Assembly: GCF_013744875.1 (NCBI RefSeq)
Contig: NZ_CP059399.1
Span: 7,812,001-7,876,000, forward strand
DNA: 64,000 bases
Reading direction: 5' to 3'
From: Nocardia huaxiensis
Lineage (GTDB): Bacteria > Actinomycetota > Actinomycetes > Mycobacteriales > Mycobacteriaceae
Part shown: positions 1 through 8,277 of the stretch, one piece after another
How the letters are laid out: each line of letters opens with the position of its first letter
Position numbering within the stretch: the stretch's first letter is position 1
Position numbers and translations under genes: made by a program
The notes under the pieces: model-generated
Told to the model about the DNA's origin: nothing
Database searches by the model: none
Seen by the model: the letters and a program-made list of their open reading frames with translations, nothing else

Positions 1-585
1 CGACCGGTGTGACGCGGCCCTTCGCACACCGTTGTATCTGGCCGCCTGCCGCCCCGACACCGAGATCATCCGAATGCTCGTCATCGCCGGGGCCGATCCC
101 AATGCTCGCTCCAGCTTCGGTGACACTCCCTTCTACAAGGCGCTGACCTCGGAGGCCGGAACGGCCGAGACTGTCGCATTGATGCGTGAACACGGCGCCG
201 ACGCACGTCTCATGATCGACATTCGTCACACCGACGACTACGACCGCACCCCACTGCATTACGCGGCCTTCGACGGACACCTCCCGCTGCAGGCCGATCT
301 GCTCGATACCTTGCTCGCCCTCGGGTCGGATATTCACGCCCGCGACCATGCGGGCTGGACCCCTCTCCACGCTGCGGCCGGAAGCGCGAATCCCCATGCC
401 GCGCTGACACTCCTGGAGGCCGGCGCGGAGGTCGAGGCCACCAATTTCGGAAGAACAAGCACGGATCGAGCGCGCTGAGTCTCGCTGACAGATCGGTGCA
501 GGGCGGAAACAGCGATCAGGTGCGCGCCGCACTGGCGGACCTGATCGATGCGTACCGGGAGGAGATCGGGCGTGGCTACTTGTAG
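1..585 (+). pseudogene. Ankyrin-repeat protein, 5' partial and frameshifted
   Basis: The reading frame enters from the left edge of the window and encodes successive ankyrin repeats, with typical TPLYLAA, TPLHYAA and TPLHAAA helices and AGADPN/GSDIHARD loops. The frame ends at a TGA at 476-478. Reading on in the frame that begins with the codon at 451 gives a natural ankyrin C-terminus (NKHGSSALSLADRS, ending EEIGRGYL) that stops at 583-585. The gene is therefore interrupted by a frameshift near 443-453. Removing the 11 bases between the ACC at 440-442 and the AAC at 454 would give the usual join EATNKHG, so a small insertion is one explanation; an assembly error is another. Ankyrin repeats bind protein partners, and the partner here is unknown. 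The end overlaps the convergent terpene synthase by 10 bases. Confidence 0.8.
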
Positions 586-1976
586 CGGGGGTTGGTGTTG
601 TGCCATTCGAAGGAGCCGCCCATCCAGTTGCGGAGGCCGTGCAGGTAGAGGTGTAACTCCGGGGATGGGATGGCTTGCAGGGCATGGTGATCGGCTTCGA
701 ACTCGTGGACCATGCGGTTGTGGAGGGCGACGGTGATCTCGGTGGCTTGGGCTATGGAGCAGCCTCGGTCGGCGGCTATTTGGAGGACGATATTGCAGAC
801 GGGGGTTTCGTCGGCGGAGTCCTTTTTCACCGAGAGGAGGTCGTTGATGAGGACGGAGGCGGTGCCGGCGCGGAAGGCGGCGCGGCGGACTCGTTCGTCG
901 TAGAAGAGGTTGGCGGGGACCTCGTAGCCGGCTACCGGGTCTATGAGGGTCATGGAGGTGTAGAAGGTGTCGTGCTGGCGGGCGGCGAGATACTCCCAGG
1001 CGGGCGGGGTTTCGCCGCCGTGGCGCCAGGCGGCGTAGGCGGTCCAGGAGACGAACATGGTGAAGGTGGAGTAGCAGGCGCGCTGCACCTGGGCGGGGGT
1101 GGCGTGGCGGCGCAGGTGGGATACGGCTGAGCCGAAGGCGCGCAGGACCTTGTCCTCGTGCAGGAGATCGTCGAGGGGTTCGCTGAATTCGCCGGCGTCG
1201 GGGAGGGGGTCGAGGGCGGCCATGGCCATGGTGAGGCGCTGCGGGAGGCGGGTGGGGTCGGCGCCGAGGGCGGAGTCGTCGGCGTAATAGTCGTCGGCCA
1301 TCCACCAGGCGGTGTTCATTTGGGCGGCTACCAGGAGGCGGTCCGGGTCGTCGGAATCGGTGTGGGTCAGCATGACCAGGCGGCCGTAGCCGGTGTTGCG
1401 CAGCTTCGCGAGCTCGTCGGGGGTGAAACCGATCGACTCCGCCCAGGCGGCCAGGCGGTTGTCGACCTCCTCGGCGAGGCGGTCGTCGACGCGGGCGGCG
1501 GGCGGACAGTAGACGGGGGAGGCGGAGCCGTCACCCCATTCGAATTCCTGGTAGGGCTCGAGGTCGGCGGTCAGGCGGCGGATCGGGATGCGGAATGTGC
1601 TGCCGCCCAGCGCCTTTCCCGGTGCAAGCTCGTTGACCTTGACGGCGGCGGGTTCCGCCGCGGCGGCGAGTTCGGTCACCGAGGCGAGCTCACTGGCGAA
1701 CGCGAGCCCTTGGCCTGACGCGAGCATGTTCAATGCCTCGGCGGACGGCTGGCCTGCATCCGGTTCAGGTACGGACTCCCGCGCCGGCGCGGTCTCCCTT
1801 TCCGGTGCCGCAGACTTCGGCTCGGGTGCCACCTCCGCGACGAACTTCCTGGCCAGTTCGGTTCCCAGTCCTCGCGGACCCTTGAGCAGTCCGGAGTGTG
1901 TGTCGTCGAGGAGGTCGGGGATGTCGCCCACTGCGACGGCGAGTTCATTGGTTTGAGGATTGCCGAGGGAGGTCAT
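576..1976 (-). CDS. Terpene synthase, 2-methylisoborneol synthase-like
   Basis: Predicted class I terpene cyclase of 466 residues. An Ala/Pro/Glu-rich, probably disordered N-terminal stretch of about 110 residues precedes the alpha-helical cyclase domain. The Mg-binding aspartate-rich motif is DDYYADD at about residues 228-234. The second metal motif is N378-D-L-L-S382-V-K-K-D386, with Asp in the usual Glu position. The C-terminus (RNWMGGSFEWH) and the long N-terminal extension resemble bacterial 2-methylisoborneol synthases, which cyclise 2-methyl-GPP. The usual partner genes, a GPP C-methyltransferase and a cyclic-nucleotide-domain encapsulin shell, are not in this window, so the substrate could instead be GPP or FPP. 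The ATG at 1976 with a GGAAGAAG upstream is preferred; an in-frame GTG/ATG-type start at 2030 is possible. Confidence 0.85.
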   Translation of the reverse strand: MTSLGNPQTNELAVAVGDIPDLLDDTHSGLLKGPRGLGTELARKFVAEVAPEPKSAAPERETAPARESVPEPDAGQPSAEALNMLASGQGLAFASELASVTELAAAAEPAAVKVNELAPGKALGGSTFRIPIRRLTADLEPYQEFEWGDGSASPVYCPPAARVDDRLAEEVDNRLAAWAESIGFTPDELAKLRNTGYGRLVMLTHTDSDDPDRLLVAAQMNTAWWMADDYYADDSALGADPTRLPQRLTMAMAALDPLPDAGEFSEPLDDLLHEDKVLRAFGSAVSHLRRHATPAQVQRACYSTFTMFVSWTAYAAWRHGGETPPAWEYLAARQHDTFYTSMTLIDPVAGYEVPANLFYDERVRRAAFRAGTASVLINDLLSVKKDSADETPVCNIVLQIAADRGCSIAQATEITVALHNRMVHEFEADHHALQAIPSPELHLYLHGLRNWMGGSFEWHNTNPRYK

Positions 1977-2120
1977 CGTGCTTCTTCCGCCGGAGGGTCG
2001 TCGGGTGGAGGCAACGCATGGTGGTGACACATCTACTGTCGGGGTTGCGACGCTGCGGCGCAGGCGATTGCGGGATTCCGTCGCTGCGAGTGCGCTGGCC
2101 GAAACCGACCGGCGCGCATG

Positions 2121-4070
2121 TCAGGCGGTGAAGACGTCGGCCTCGCGCAGGCGGTGGACGCGCAGGGCCAGTTGGATTTCGAGGGCGCGGTCGGGCGACT
2201 GCCAGCCCTCGCCGAGCAGGCCGGTGACGCGTTCCAGGCGCTGGGTGACCGTATTGACGTGGATGTGCAGGCGTTTGGCGCTGTTGCTGAGGCTGCAGCC
2301 GGTGTCGAAGTAGGTGTGCAGGGTGTGCAGGAGCGGGGTGCCGCGGCGCTCGTCGTAGTCGATGACCGGTCCGAGGGTGGTTCGCAGGAAGGCCAGGACG
2401 TCGGCGTGCCGGTCGAGGAGCAGGCCCGCGAAGCCGAGGGTGTCGGCTCCGGCGGCGGTGCCGGATTTGCCGAGGGCGTGCAGCGCCTGCACGCAACGGG
2501 TGGCCTGACTGTGGGCAGAGGCCGCCCGCGCCGGCAGATCGGCCGGTCCGGAACCGGCGACGGTGGCCGAGATGGACAGGGCCACACCGATTTCCCGCCA
2601 CGCGTGCCGCGCCGCTGCGGCCGGGTCGGTGCCGGGCAGCAGCAGGACAGCGTGGTCGCCGCGATTGGCGGCCAGGCCGTGCCGGGCCAGGGCGTAGCTG
2701 GTGGCCCAGGCCGCCGCGCGGGGATGCTTGCCGTGGTCGACGACCACCAGCACGTGCGGGTTCGCGAGATCCACGCCGAGCAGTTCGGTGCGGCCGAGCA
2801 GCGCCTCGCGGTCGGGAACCCGGCCGTTCAGCAGATCGTCGAGCAGTTCGCCGCGCACCCGGCCCTCGGCCTCGGCGATGCTGCGGCGGAACAACAGCAG
2901 TAGCGCGGTCACCAGGGCCGCGCGTTCCAGAATCCGCTGATCCGAATCCGAGAGCTCCTCGGGATGATGCAGCACCAGCGTGCACAGTGGTTCGCTGCCC
3001 GCTCCCCCGCGCGCCGCCCACAATGATTTCAGATGCGCGGTGCGTCCGAGTTGCGCTGCCGCAACCGCGATTTCGCCGACGATGCGCTCGTCGTCGAGTA
3101 GTTCCCCGACGTCGCTCCCGAACTGTCCGTTGCCGGTTGTCGTTCCGGGCTTGTCGCGGCCGGTGGTTCCGGGCGAATCGACGCGGGCTATGCGACGACC
3201 GTCGGCGTCCAGCACGAGCAGTGCGCCGCCCAGGATGTCGGCTGCCACCGCTGCCACGTCTTCGACGCCGCCGCCGCGCACGACGAGGTCTGTCATGCGG
3301 TCGTGGGCCTGCGCGGCGCGCTCGACGGTGGTGTAGTGCGCGTGCATGGCCTCGTTGGCGGCGCTCAATTCCGCCAGGGCGGTGCGGGTTTCGGACAGGA
3401 GCCGGGCGGAGTCCAGGGCGACCGTGGCGTGGGCGGCCAAGGAGACGAGCAGGGCGATTTCTTCGGGGGCGTAGGGGCGGGCGCTGCGGTGGGAGGCGAA
3501 CAGGACGCCGATCACGCGGCCGCCCAGTTTCAGCGGCACGCCGCAGATGGCGACTATGCCCTCCTCTCGCACCGCGTGGTCGATGCCGGAGGTGTGGTGG
3601 AAGCGGCTGTCGGCGAAGTAGTCACGGGTGGCGTAGGGCATGCCGGTTTGGGCGACGAGGCCGCCCAAACCGTCGCCCATGGAGAGGCGGCATTCCCGGA
3701 ACGCCTGCGAGCCGCAGCCGTCGGTGACGCGCATGTAGGTGTCGCCGTGTTCGGGGTCGGGCAAGGTGATGTAGGCGGTGTCGGAGTGCAGCAGGCGGCG
3801 GGCGCGGTGCACGATGGCCCGCAGGACCGCGTCCACGTCGCGCAGGCCGGCGAGATCGCTGGCGGTGTCGACCAGCGCCGCGAGCTCGGCTTCCCGGCGG
3901 GACCGGCGTTCGAGCAGGGCGCGCACGCGCAGGGCGGACAACTTCGCGCGCTCGAGGTCGGCGAGGGTCGCCGCGGACGCACCGGCCGCGCGGGCCTCCA
4001 GGATCGGCCCTTCGAATTCGACCGGCGCGGCTTCCCGCTCGAGCAATTCCAGGAAGATCTCGCTGGTCAT
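2121..4070 (-). CDS. GAF-domain PucR/CdaR-family transcriptional regulator
   Basis: Regulator of 649 residues. A short N-terminal helix precedes a GAF sensor domain (about residues 70-215). The middle region is typical of PucR/CdaR proteins, and the C-terminal PucR helix-turn-helix (about 590-640) contains SLSNSAKRLHIHVNTVTQRLERV. Family members sense small metabolites and activate catabolic genes. The ATG at 4070 follows a GGAAGGCAG. The gene is divergent from the exported esterase/PHA-depolymerase genes starting at 4350, across 279 bases, so control of that locus is a reasonable inference without direct proof. The terpene synthase lies downstream on the same strand, about 145 bases away, and could alternatively be its target. 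Confidence 0.9.
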   Translation of the reverse strand: MTSEIFLELLEREAAPVEFEGPILEARAAGASAATLADLERAKLSALRVRALLERRSRREAELAALVDTASDLAGLRDVDAVLRAIVHRARRLLHSDTAYITLPDPEHGDTYMRVTDGCGSQAFRECRLSMGDGLGGLVAQTGMPYATRDYFADSRFHHTSGIDHAVREEGIVAICGVPLKLGGRVIGVLFASHRSARPYAPEEIALLVSLAAHATVALDSARLLSETRTALAELSAANEAMHAHYTTVERAAQAHDRMTDLVVRGGGVEDVAAVAADILGGALLVLDADGRRIARVDSPGTTGRDKPGTTTGNGQFGSDVGELLDDERIVGEIAVAAAQLGRTAHLKSLWAARGGAGSEPLCTLVLHHPEELSDSDQRILERAALVTALLLLFRRSIAEAEGRVRGELLDDLLNGRVPDREALLGRTELLGVDLANPHVLVVVDHGKHPRAAAWATSYALARHGLAANRGDHAVLLLPGTDPAAAARHAWREIGVALSISATVAGSGPADLPARAASAHSQATRCVQALHALGKSGTAAGADTLGFAGLLLDRHADVLAFLRTTLGPVIDYDERRGTPLLHTLHTYFDTGCSLSNSAKRLHIHVNTVTQRLERVTGLLGEGWQSPDRALEIQLALRVHRLREADVFTA

Positions 4071-4349
4071 GGTGTTTCTACTGCCTTCCACGCTTCGAGA
4101 TGTGATCTGGAACGCTATAGGTCCGGTCTGTGAGGGAGCGATGGAGATCACCCACATATTCGCTCGCTCGAACATGGGCGGAACCCACATGGCCGTCGTC
4201 GCCCGGCCGAGACCGGCAACCGCGACGCTCGCCGCCACTGTGGTGACCGCCGACACATCCCACTCTCGAAAAGTGGGCAGCGGCCACCTGGGCACGGCGC
4301 CCGGCGGTGAACAGAATTTCCGGCATTTCCCGTTCCCCGAGGAGCTCGA
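4071..4349. promoter_or_regulatory. Divergent promoter region, PucR gene / esterase locus
   Basis: This 279-base gap separates two divergent genes and must hold both promoters. A hairpin or operator-like inverted repeat CCCACT-N7-AGTGGG lies at 4259-4277, about 70 bases before the esterase start. The motif CCCACAT also occurs twice, around 4152 and 4192. No convincing -35/-10 pair was recognised. Assigning the repeat to the PucR regulator is inference. Confidence 0.4.
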
Positions 4350-5684
4350 ATGCCGTTGTTCCGCCGCCTGGCCGCACACACTTCCACCGCGACGGCCGCT
4401 ATCGTCCTGGCGGGATCCGTTGCCGCCGTGGGTCTTTACGCGGTCCCGGAGGCCGGACCGTCCCCGGCCGGGTGTGCGGCCCCGCTGGTGCCGGGCGCAC
4501 AGCATCAGATCGCCGCCTGCCTCGGCGACCTGACCACGGCGGGCACGGTCGCCTCCGGGCACACCGTGCCGGCCGACTGGGCGGGCCTGCACCCGGCGGG
4601 CGCGCAGAACCCCGCGACCGTGCCCGGCACGCAGATCGACGGCTACTTCCCCGACGACTCCACCACCAATGCCAACCATGGCTGGAATCACGACTCCCAG
4701 TTCGTGATTCGCTTGCCGGAACACTGGAACGGCGGCCTCGTGGTGGCGGGCACGCCCGGCAATCGCCGCCAGTACGCCAATGACTTCACCATCTCGGACT
4801 GGGTGCTGGCGCAGGGCTACGCCTATGCCGCCACCGACAAGGGCAATACCGGCGTGAACTTCTTCCGCGACGGCGCGGCTCCGGGCGATGCGATGCTCGA
4901 ATGGCATCACCGGGTCACGCAGCTGACCGTCGCCGCCCAGGCCGTGGTGGCTCAGCGCTACGGGCGGCTCGCGGCGCACACGTATATGGCGGGCGTCTCC
5001 AATGGCGGGTATCTGGTGCGCTGGCAGTTGGAGAACGCGCCCTGGCTGTACGACGGCGGCGTCGACTGGGAGGGCACGCTGTGGTCCGACGCCGCGAACC
5101 CACTGTCGTCACTGCCGACCGTGCTCGCGAATTACCCTGACCAGCAATCGAATCCGGATGCACACGCCGCCGTGGTGGCTGCCGGATTCCCGGCCGAGTC
5201 CGAACCGCTGTGGGCCTACCACGCCAAGACCTACTGGGGTCTCACCCAGGGCATGTACCGTCAGGAACTCGATCCCGACTACACCGGCGACGAGGCCGTT
5301 TACGACTACGCGGCCCGCCCGGCGGCGGTGCGCGACGCGGTGGCGCGGATCGGGCTCACCGGGCGAATTCAGCGGCCGCTCATCACGATTCACGGCACCC
5401 TCGACGCGCTGCTACCCATCGGCGACTCCGATCGCTACGACGGCATGATCCGCGATCAGGGCCGCGCGGACCTGCACCGCTACTACCGCTTCGAGGGCGG
5501 CAATCACGTGGACGGCCTCTACGACCAGCATCCGGCGCTGCTGCGCCCGCTGCTGCCGTGCTTCCGCAGCGCCTTCACCGCACTCGAATCCTGGCTCACC
5601 GCAGGGCAATTGCCGCCCGCGAATGCCACTCTCCCGCGCCCCGCCTCGGGTGATCCGGCCAACGCCTGCGCCCTGAGCAACTGA
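4350..5684 (+). CDS. Exported alpha/beta-hydrolase, 3-hydroxybutyrate-oligomer-hydrolase/tannase-like
   Basis: Exported hydrolase of 444 residues. An N-terminal export signal (positive end, hydrophobic stretch to about residue 32) precedes an alpha/beta-hydrolase domain. The nucleophile elbow is G215-V-S217-N-G-G, and the likely acid and base motifs are HGTLDALLPI near 350 and GGNHVDG near 383. The layout resembles tannase/feruloyl esterases and D-3-hydroxybutyrate oligomer hydrolases. The substrate is inferred from context: the third gene of the set is an extracellular polyhydroxyalkanoate depolymerase, whose oligomer products such an enzyme would cut to monomers. The start is well supported by AGGAG six bases upstream of the ATG. 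It is followed after 35 bases by the gene at 5720. Confidence 0.75.
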   Translation: MPLFRRLAAHTSTATAAIVLAGSVAAVGLYAVPEAGPSPAGCAAPLVPGAQHQIAACLGDLTTAGTVASGHTVPADWAGLHPAGAQNPATVPGTQIDGYFPDDSTTNANHGWNHDSQFVIRLPEHWNGGLVVAGTPGNRRQYANDFTISDWVLAQGYAYAATDKGNTGVNFFRDGAAPGDAMLEWHHRVTQLTVAAQAVVAQRYGRLAAHTYMAGVSNGGYLVRWQLENAPWLYDGGVDWEGTLWSDAANPLSSLPTVLANYPDQQSNPDAHAAVVAAGFPAESEPLWAYHAKTYWGLTQGMYRQELDPDYTGDEAVYDYAARPAAVRDAVARIGLTGRIQRPLITIHGTLDALLPIGDSDRYDGMIRDQGRADLHRYYRFEGGNHVDGLYDQHPALLRPLLPCFRSAFTALESWLTAGQLPPANATLPRPASGDPANACALSN

Positions 5685-5719
5685 CCCCATCCCCGGAAAC
5701 AGAAAGAAAGAAATCCCTG

Positions 5720-6409
5720 ATGAAGCGAATCACCGCCGCCTCCGCGCTGCTCACCGCCTCGGTCTGCCTGGCCGCCGCGCCCGCCCACGCCGCACCCGAA
5801 CCGGGCGAAGCGATCAACTACACCGCCACCAATACCGAGACGCAGACGATCATCCGCACCGACGCGGGTTCCATGGTCGTCGAGGACGGGGTGTTCAAGG
5901 TCAAGGCGGCCAACGGGACGACCGTGGCGGGCAGCGAATTGTCCTTCCGCGTAGACGATTTCGTCTTCCCGATCGCCGCGCAGATCACCGACCGCACGGC
6001 CACGCTGACTCCGCAGTTCGATCTGGCGCACGCGGTCTATCAACCGGTCGCCCTGCCGTACGAGAATCAGGCGCCGTGGAAGAGCGAGTACGAGCGTGAG
6101 CTGGCGGCCTGGAATCGCCTGACCAGCACCATCAGCATGGGCGCGACCGTCGGCACGCTGGTCGGCGGCATGGCGGGCGCGGCGGTCGGCTGCGTGCTGG
6201 GCGGGGTGGCACTGGGCGCGGTGACCGGGGTGCTCTCGCTCATGTTCGGCGCGCTGGGCGGGGCGGTCGTCGGCTGCCTCACCGGCATGTCCGTGGTCGG
6301 CTTCCTGGGCACACTGGCCGGCCAGCTGTTCGTGACCGCACCGGTCGCGATTCTGGCTGCGGCGCAGTACTTCACGACGATCAACCAACCCTTCAACACG
6401 GCCAAGTAA
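5720..6409 (+). CDS. Exported protein with glycine-zipper membrane segments
   Basis: Protein of 229 residues with a clear signal peptide ending near AHA-A at about residue 25. A polar beta-rich region follows (about 30-115, with SMVVEDGVFKV and a FRVDDFVFPI stretch). The rest is a strongly hydrophobic Gly/Ala-rich half (about 138-218) with GxxxG-type spacing, compatible with packed transmembrane hairpins. Similar small exported proteins are common in Nocardia and Rhodococcus, but I know of no assigned function. It sits between two exported hydrolases, 35 bases after one and 17 before the next, so co-transcription is likely. A cell-envelope role linked to polymer use or product uptake is only an inference. 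Confidence 0.75.
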   Translation: MKRITAASALLTASVCLAAAPAHAAPEPGEAINYTATNTETQTIIRTDAGSMVVEDGVFKVKAANGTTVAGSELSFRVDDFVFPIAAQITDRTATLTPQFDLAHAVYQPVALPYENQAPWKSEYERELAAWNRLTSTISMGATVGTLVGGMAGAAVGCVLGGVALGAVTGVLSLMFGALGGAVVGCLTGMSVVGFLGTLAGQLFVTAPVAILAAAQYFTTINQPFNTAK

Positions 6410-6426
6410 GCGACCGGGAGCCCGTC

Positions 6427-7749
6427 ATGAAGTTACGAGAAGCACTGGCCGCCTTGACTGTTGCCGCCGGTGCGGTGGCCGTCGCTGTGGGTTCCGGGGC
6501 CGCCGCTGTCCCCGGGCCCACCCCGGAAGCCCTGCGGGGTTACAATATCAGCGACACCTATGTCTCGGGGGTTTCCTCGGGCGGATACATGGCCAATCAA
6601 CTGCACGTCGCCTATTCGAGTGTCTTCGCGGGCGCGGGCATCTTCACCGCCGGTCCCTTCCGCTGCGCGGGGGACTTCGATTACGCCCAGCGCGCACAGC
6701 AGTCCTGTATGCAGAACCAGGCATACCCCGGGCGCAAGACTCCGGACCAATTGGCGACGGAGACACGGGATCTGGCGAATCAGGGCAAGGTCGACGCGGT
6801 CTCCAACCTGTCGGGCTCCCCCGTCTACCTCTATCACGGCACCAAGGACAACACGGTCGTGCAGGCCGTGAACGACGATCTCGCCCAGTACTATTCGGCG
6901 TTCGGCGCTGATGTCACCTACGACAAGAACACTGCCGCCGGGCACGCCTGGGTCAGCCCGCTCGGACCGGTCGCCTGCTCCGACACCCGGACGCCGTTCA
7001 TCAACGACTGCGGCAATGATCCGGAACGGGACATGCTGCAGAAGCTGTTCGGCAGCGTCAGCGCACCGGTCGCCGCGCTCGACGGCAAGCTCGTGCAGTT
7101 CGATCAGAACGCCTACGCGCCCGGCGGCAATGCCAATGCGATCAGCATGGACGCCAAGGGTTTCGCCTATGTGCCGCAGTCCTGCGCCGATGGTGCGGCA
7201 TGCCGGCTCATGGTCGCGCTGCACGGCTGCAAGCAGGGATACAGCTACACCGAGGCCGGTTCCCCCCTGGGCGATGCCTTCATGAAGCACGCGTACCTGA
7301 ACGAGTACGCCGACAGCAACAGCATGATCGTGCTGTATCCGCAGGCGATTCCGCTCAGCAATGCCTCGACCACCAATCCGAACGGCTGCTGGAACTGGTG
7401 GGGCTACGGCGGCGACAGCGCCTACGCCGTGCATGGGGGCAAGCAGATCGAGGCGATCATGGCCATGGTGGAGAAGGTGAGCAGCGGCGGATCCACCACC
7501 CCGCCCACGACCACCCCGCCGACCACGACGCCTCCGACAACCACCACCCCTCCGACGACCCCACCCACCACGACCCCCGCACCCACCTGCGTGACAGATA
7601 CCAACTACAACCACACCCAGGCCGGCCGCGCCCACCAGCAGCTCGGCACCGCCTACGCCAATGGTTCGAATCAGAACCTCGGCCTGTGGAACACCTTCAC
7701 CAAGAGCACGATCAAGGAGACCCAGCCCGGCTACTGGGAGAAGTGCTGA
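6427..7749 (+). CDS. Extracellular polyhydroxyalkanoate depolymerase, catalytic domain type 2
   Basis: Secreted enzyme of 440 residues that hydrolyses short-chain polyhydroxyalkanoates such as poly(3-hydroxybutyrate). A signal peptide runs to about residue 27. The lipase box is G48-V-S50-S-G-G, followed by MANQLHVAYS, typical of this family. The motif HGTKDN supplies a candidate Asp and AAGHAW a candidate His. The oxyanion-hole motif ALH266GCKQG lies after the triad, the order that defines type 2 enzymes. A Pro/Thr linker (about 357-387) joins a C-terminal segment (NYNHTQAGRAHQ, NQNLGLWNTF) seen at the end of related depolymerases and possibly involved in polymer binding. It is the last gene of the three-gene set and is followed by a strong hairpin. 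Confidence 0.9.
   Translation: MKLREALAALTVAAGAVAVAVGSGAAAVPGPTPEALRGYNISDTYVSGVSSGGYMANQLHVAYSSVFAGAGIFTAGPFRCAGDFDYAQRAQQSCMQNQAYPGRKTPDQLATETRDLANQGKVDAVSNLSGSPVYLYHGTKDNTVVQAVNDDLAQYYSAFGADVTYDKNTAAGHAWVSPLGPVACSDTRTPFINDCGNDPERDMLQKLFGSVSAPVAALDGKLVQFDQNAYAPGGNANAISMDAKGFAYVPQSCADGAACRLMVALHGCKQGYSYTEAGSPLGDAFMKHAYLNEYADSNSMIVLYPQAIPLSNASTTNPNGCWNWWGYGGDSAYAVHGGKQIEAIMAMVEKVSSGGSTTPPTTTPPTTTPPTTTTPPTTPPTTTPAPTCVTDTNYNHTQAGRAHQQLGTAYANGSNQNLGLWNTFTKSTIKETQPGYWEKC
7495..7587 (+). repeat. Pro/Thr-repeat linker coding region
   Basis: Low-complexity in-frame stretch encoding about 30 residues of PTT/PPTT repeats between the catalytic domain and the C-terminal segment of the depolymerase. Such linkers are flexible and often glycosylated in actinobacterial secreted enzymes. 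The repeated ACC/CCG/ACG codons make the copy number prone to change. Confidence 0.85.
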
Positions 7750-7771
7750 CGCACAACCGGCCACAACAGCA

Positions 7772-7802
7772 GGTGCCCCCGGCTTCGAAAGCCGGGGGCA
7801 CC
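7772..7802. terminator. Bidirectional hairpin terminator
   Basis: Perfect 14-bp stem (GGTGCCCCCGGCTT and its complement) with a 3-base loop. It sits between the depolymerase end at 7749 and the convergent cupin gene ending at 7822. There is no long T-run, as is common in high-GC actinobacteria. Confidence 0.85.
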
Positions 7803-7821
7803 GCTCGTTCACCGACCCGCG

Positions 7822-8196
7822 TCAGTTCACCCACGGCGGGTTCACCACGGTGCCGTCCGCGAGCTCACCGGTGAAACCCACAGGGACGGTGACCAATACG
7901 ACGGCGGGCTGTTCGCCGAGATTGCTCAACCGGATGGTCGAGCCCGCGGGCGCGAGCGCGGCGTCGCCGACCGCGAGGTCGGTGGTGACGCCCTCGACGG
8001 TCAGCGTCGGCCCGCCCGAGAGCACGACGAATGCCTCCTCCCGCAGGACGCGGTGGGCCACCCCCTCGGTACCGGGCGCGACCTCGACCCGCCACACGCA
8101 CAGTTCGGTACTGCCCGTGCTGGGCCGGATGAGCGAGGTGAAGCGGGCATTGTGCATTTCGAAGACCTGGGCGGTAGCGGCTGTGGTCACGGGCAT
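7822..8196 (-). CDS. Small cupin-domain protein
   Basis: Single-domain cupin of 124 residues. The first cupin motif is recognisable as GTEGVAHRVLREEAFVVLSG (about residues 42-61), followed by the second motif region around DLAVGDAALAPAGS. The first motif keeps one His and Glu residues, so metal binding is possible but not certain. A good AGGAG lies six bases upstream of the ATG at 8196. The gene is divergent from a MarR regulator, and the operators between them overlap the likely promoters of both genes, so it is probably the regulated target. Substrate unknown. Confidence 0.85.
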   Translation of the reverse strand: MPVTTAATAQVFEMHNARFTSLIRPSTGSTELCVWRVEVAPGTEGVAHRVLREEAFVVLSGGPTLTVEGVTTDLAVGDAALAPAGSTIRLSNLGEQPAVVLVTVPVGFTGELADGTVVNPPWVN

Positions 8197-8223
8197 GGCG
8201 GGCTCCTCACTTGGTCAAGCAGA

Positions 8224-8239
8224 TTGACTATATAGTCAA
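8224..8239. promoter_or_regulatory. MarR operator 1, perfect palindrome
   Basis: TTGACTATATAGTCAA is a perfect 16-bp palindrome between the divergent cupin and MarR genes. Its length and form (TTGAC-N6-GTCAA) fit a MarR-dimer site. Autoregulation by the adjacent MarR protein is inferred from position. Confidence 0.8.
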
Positions 8240-8244
8240 GCTTG

Positions 8245-8260
8245 TTGACCAAACTGTCAA
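8245..8260. promoter_or_regulatory. MarR operator 2
   Basis: TTGACCAAACTGTCAA keeps the TTGAC-N6-GTCAA frame of operator 1. Its centre is exactly 21 bp away, about two helical turns, so two dimers would bind the same DNA face. A lone GTCAA at 8214-8218 falls at the matching place one further 21-bp step upstream. Confidence 0.7.
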
Positions 8261-8277
8261 GTGCCAAGATCGGAGGC

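Noticed and set aside
4307..4783. Alternative plus-strand frame over the start of the esterase gene
   Set aside because: It is out of frame with the Shine-Dalgarno-supported esterase start and has Arg-rich shadow composition.
7495..7587. Short repeats resembling a CRISPR or VNTR array
   Set aside because: They are codons of a Pro/Thr linker in a secreted enzyme; there are no spacers and no cas genes.
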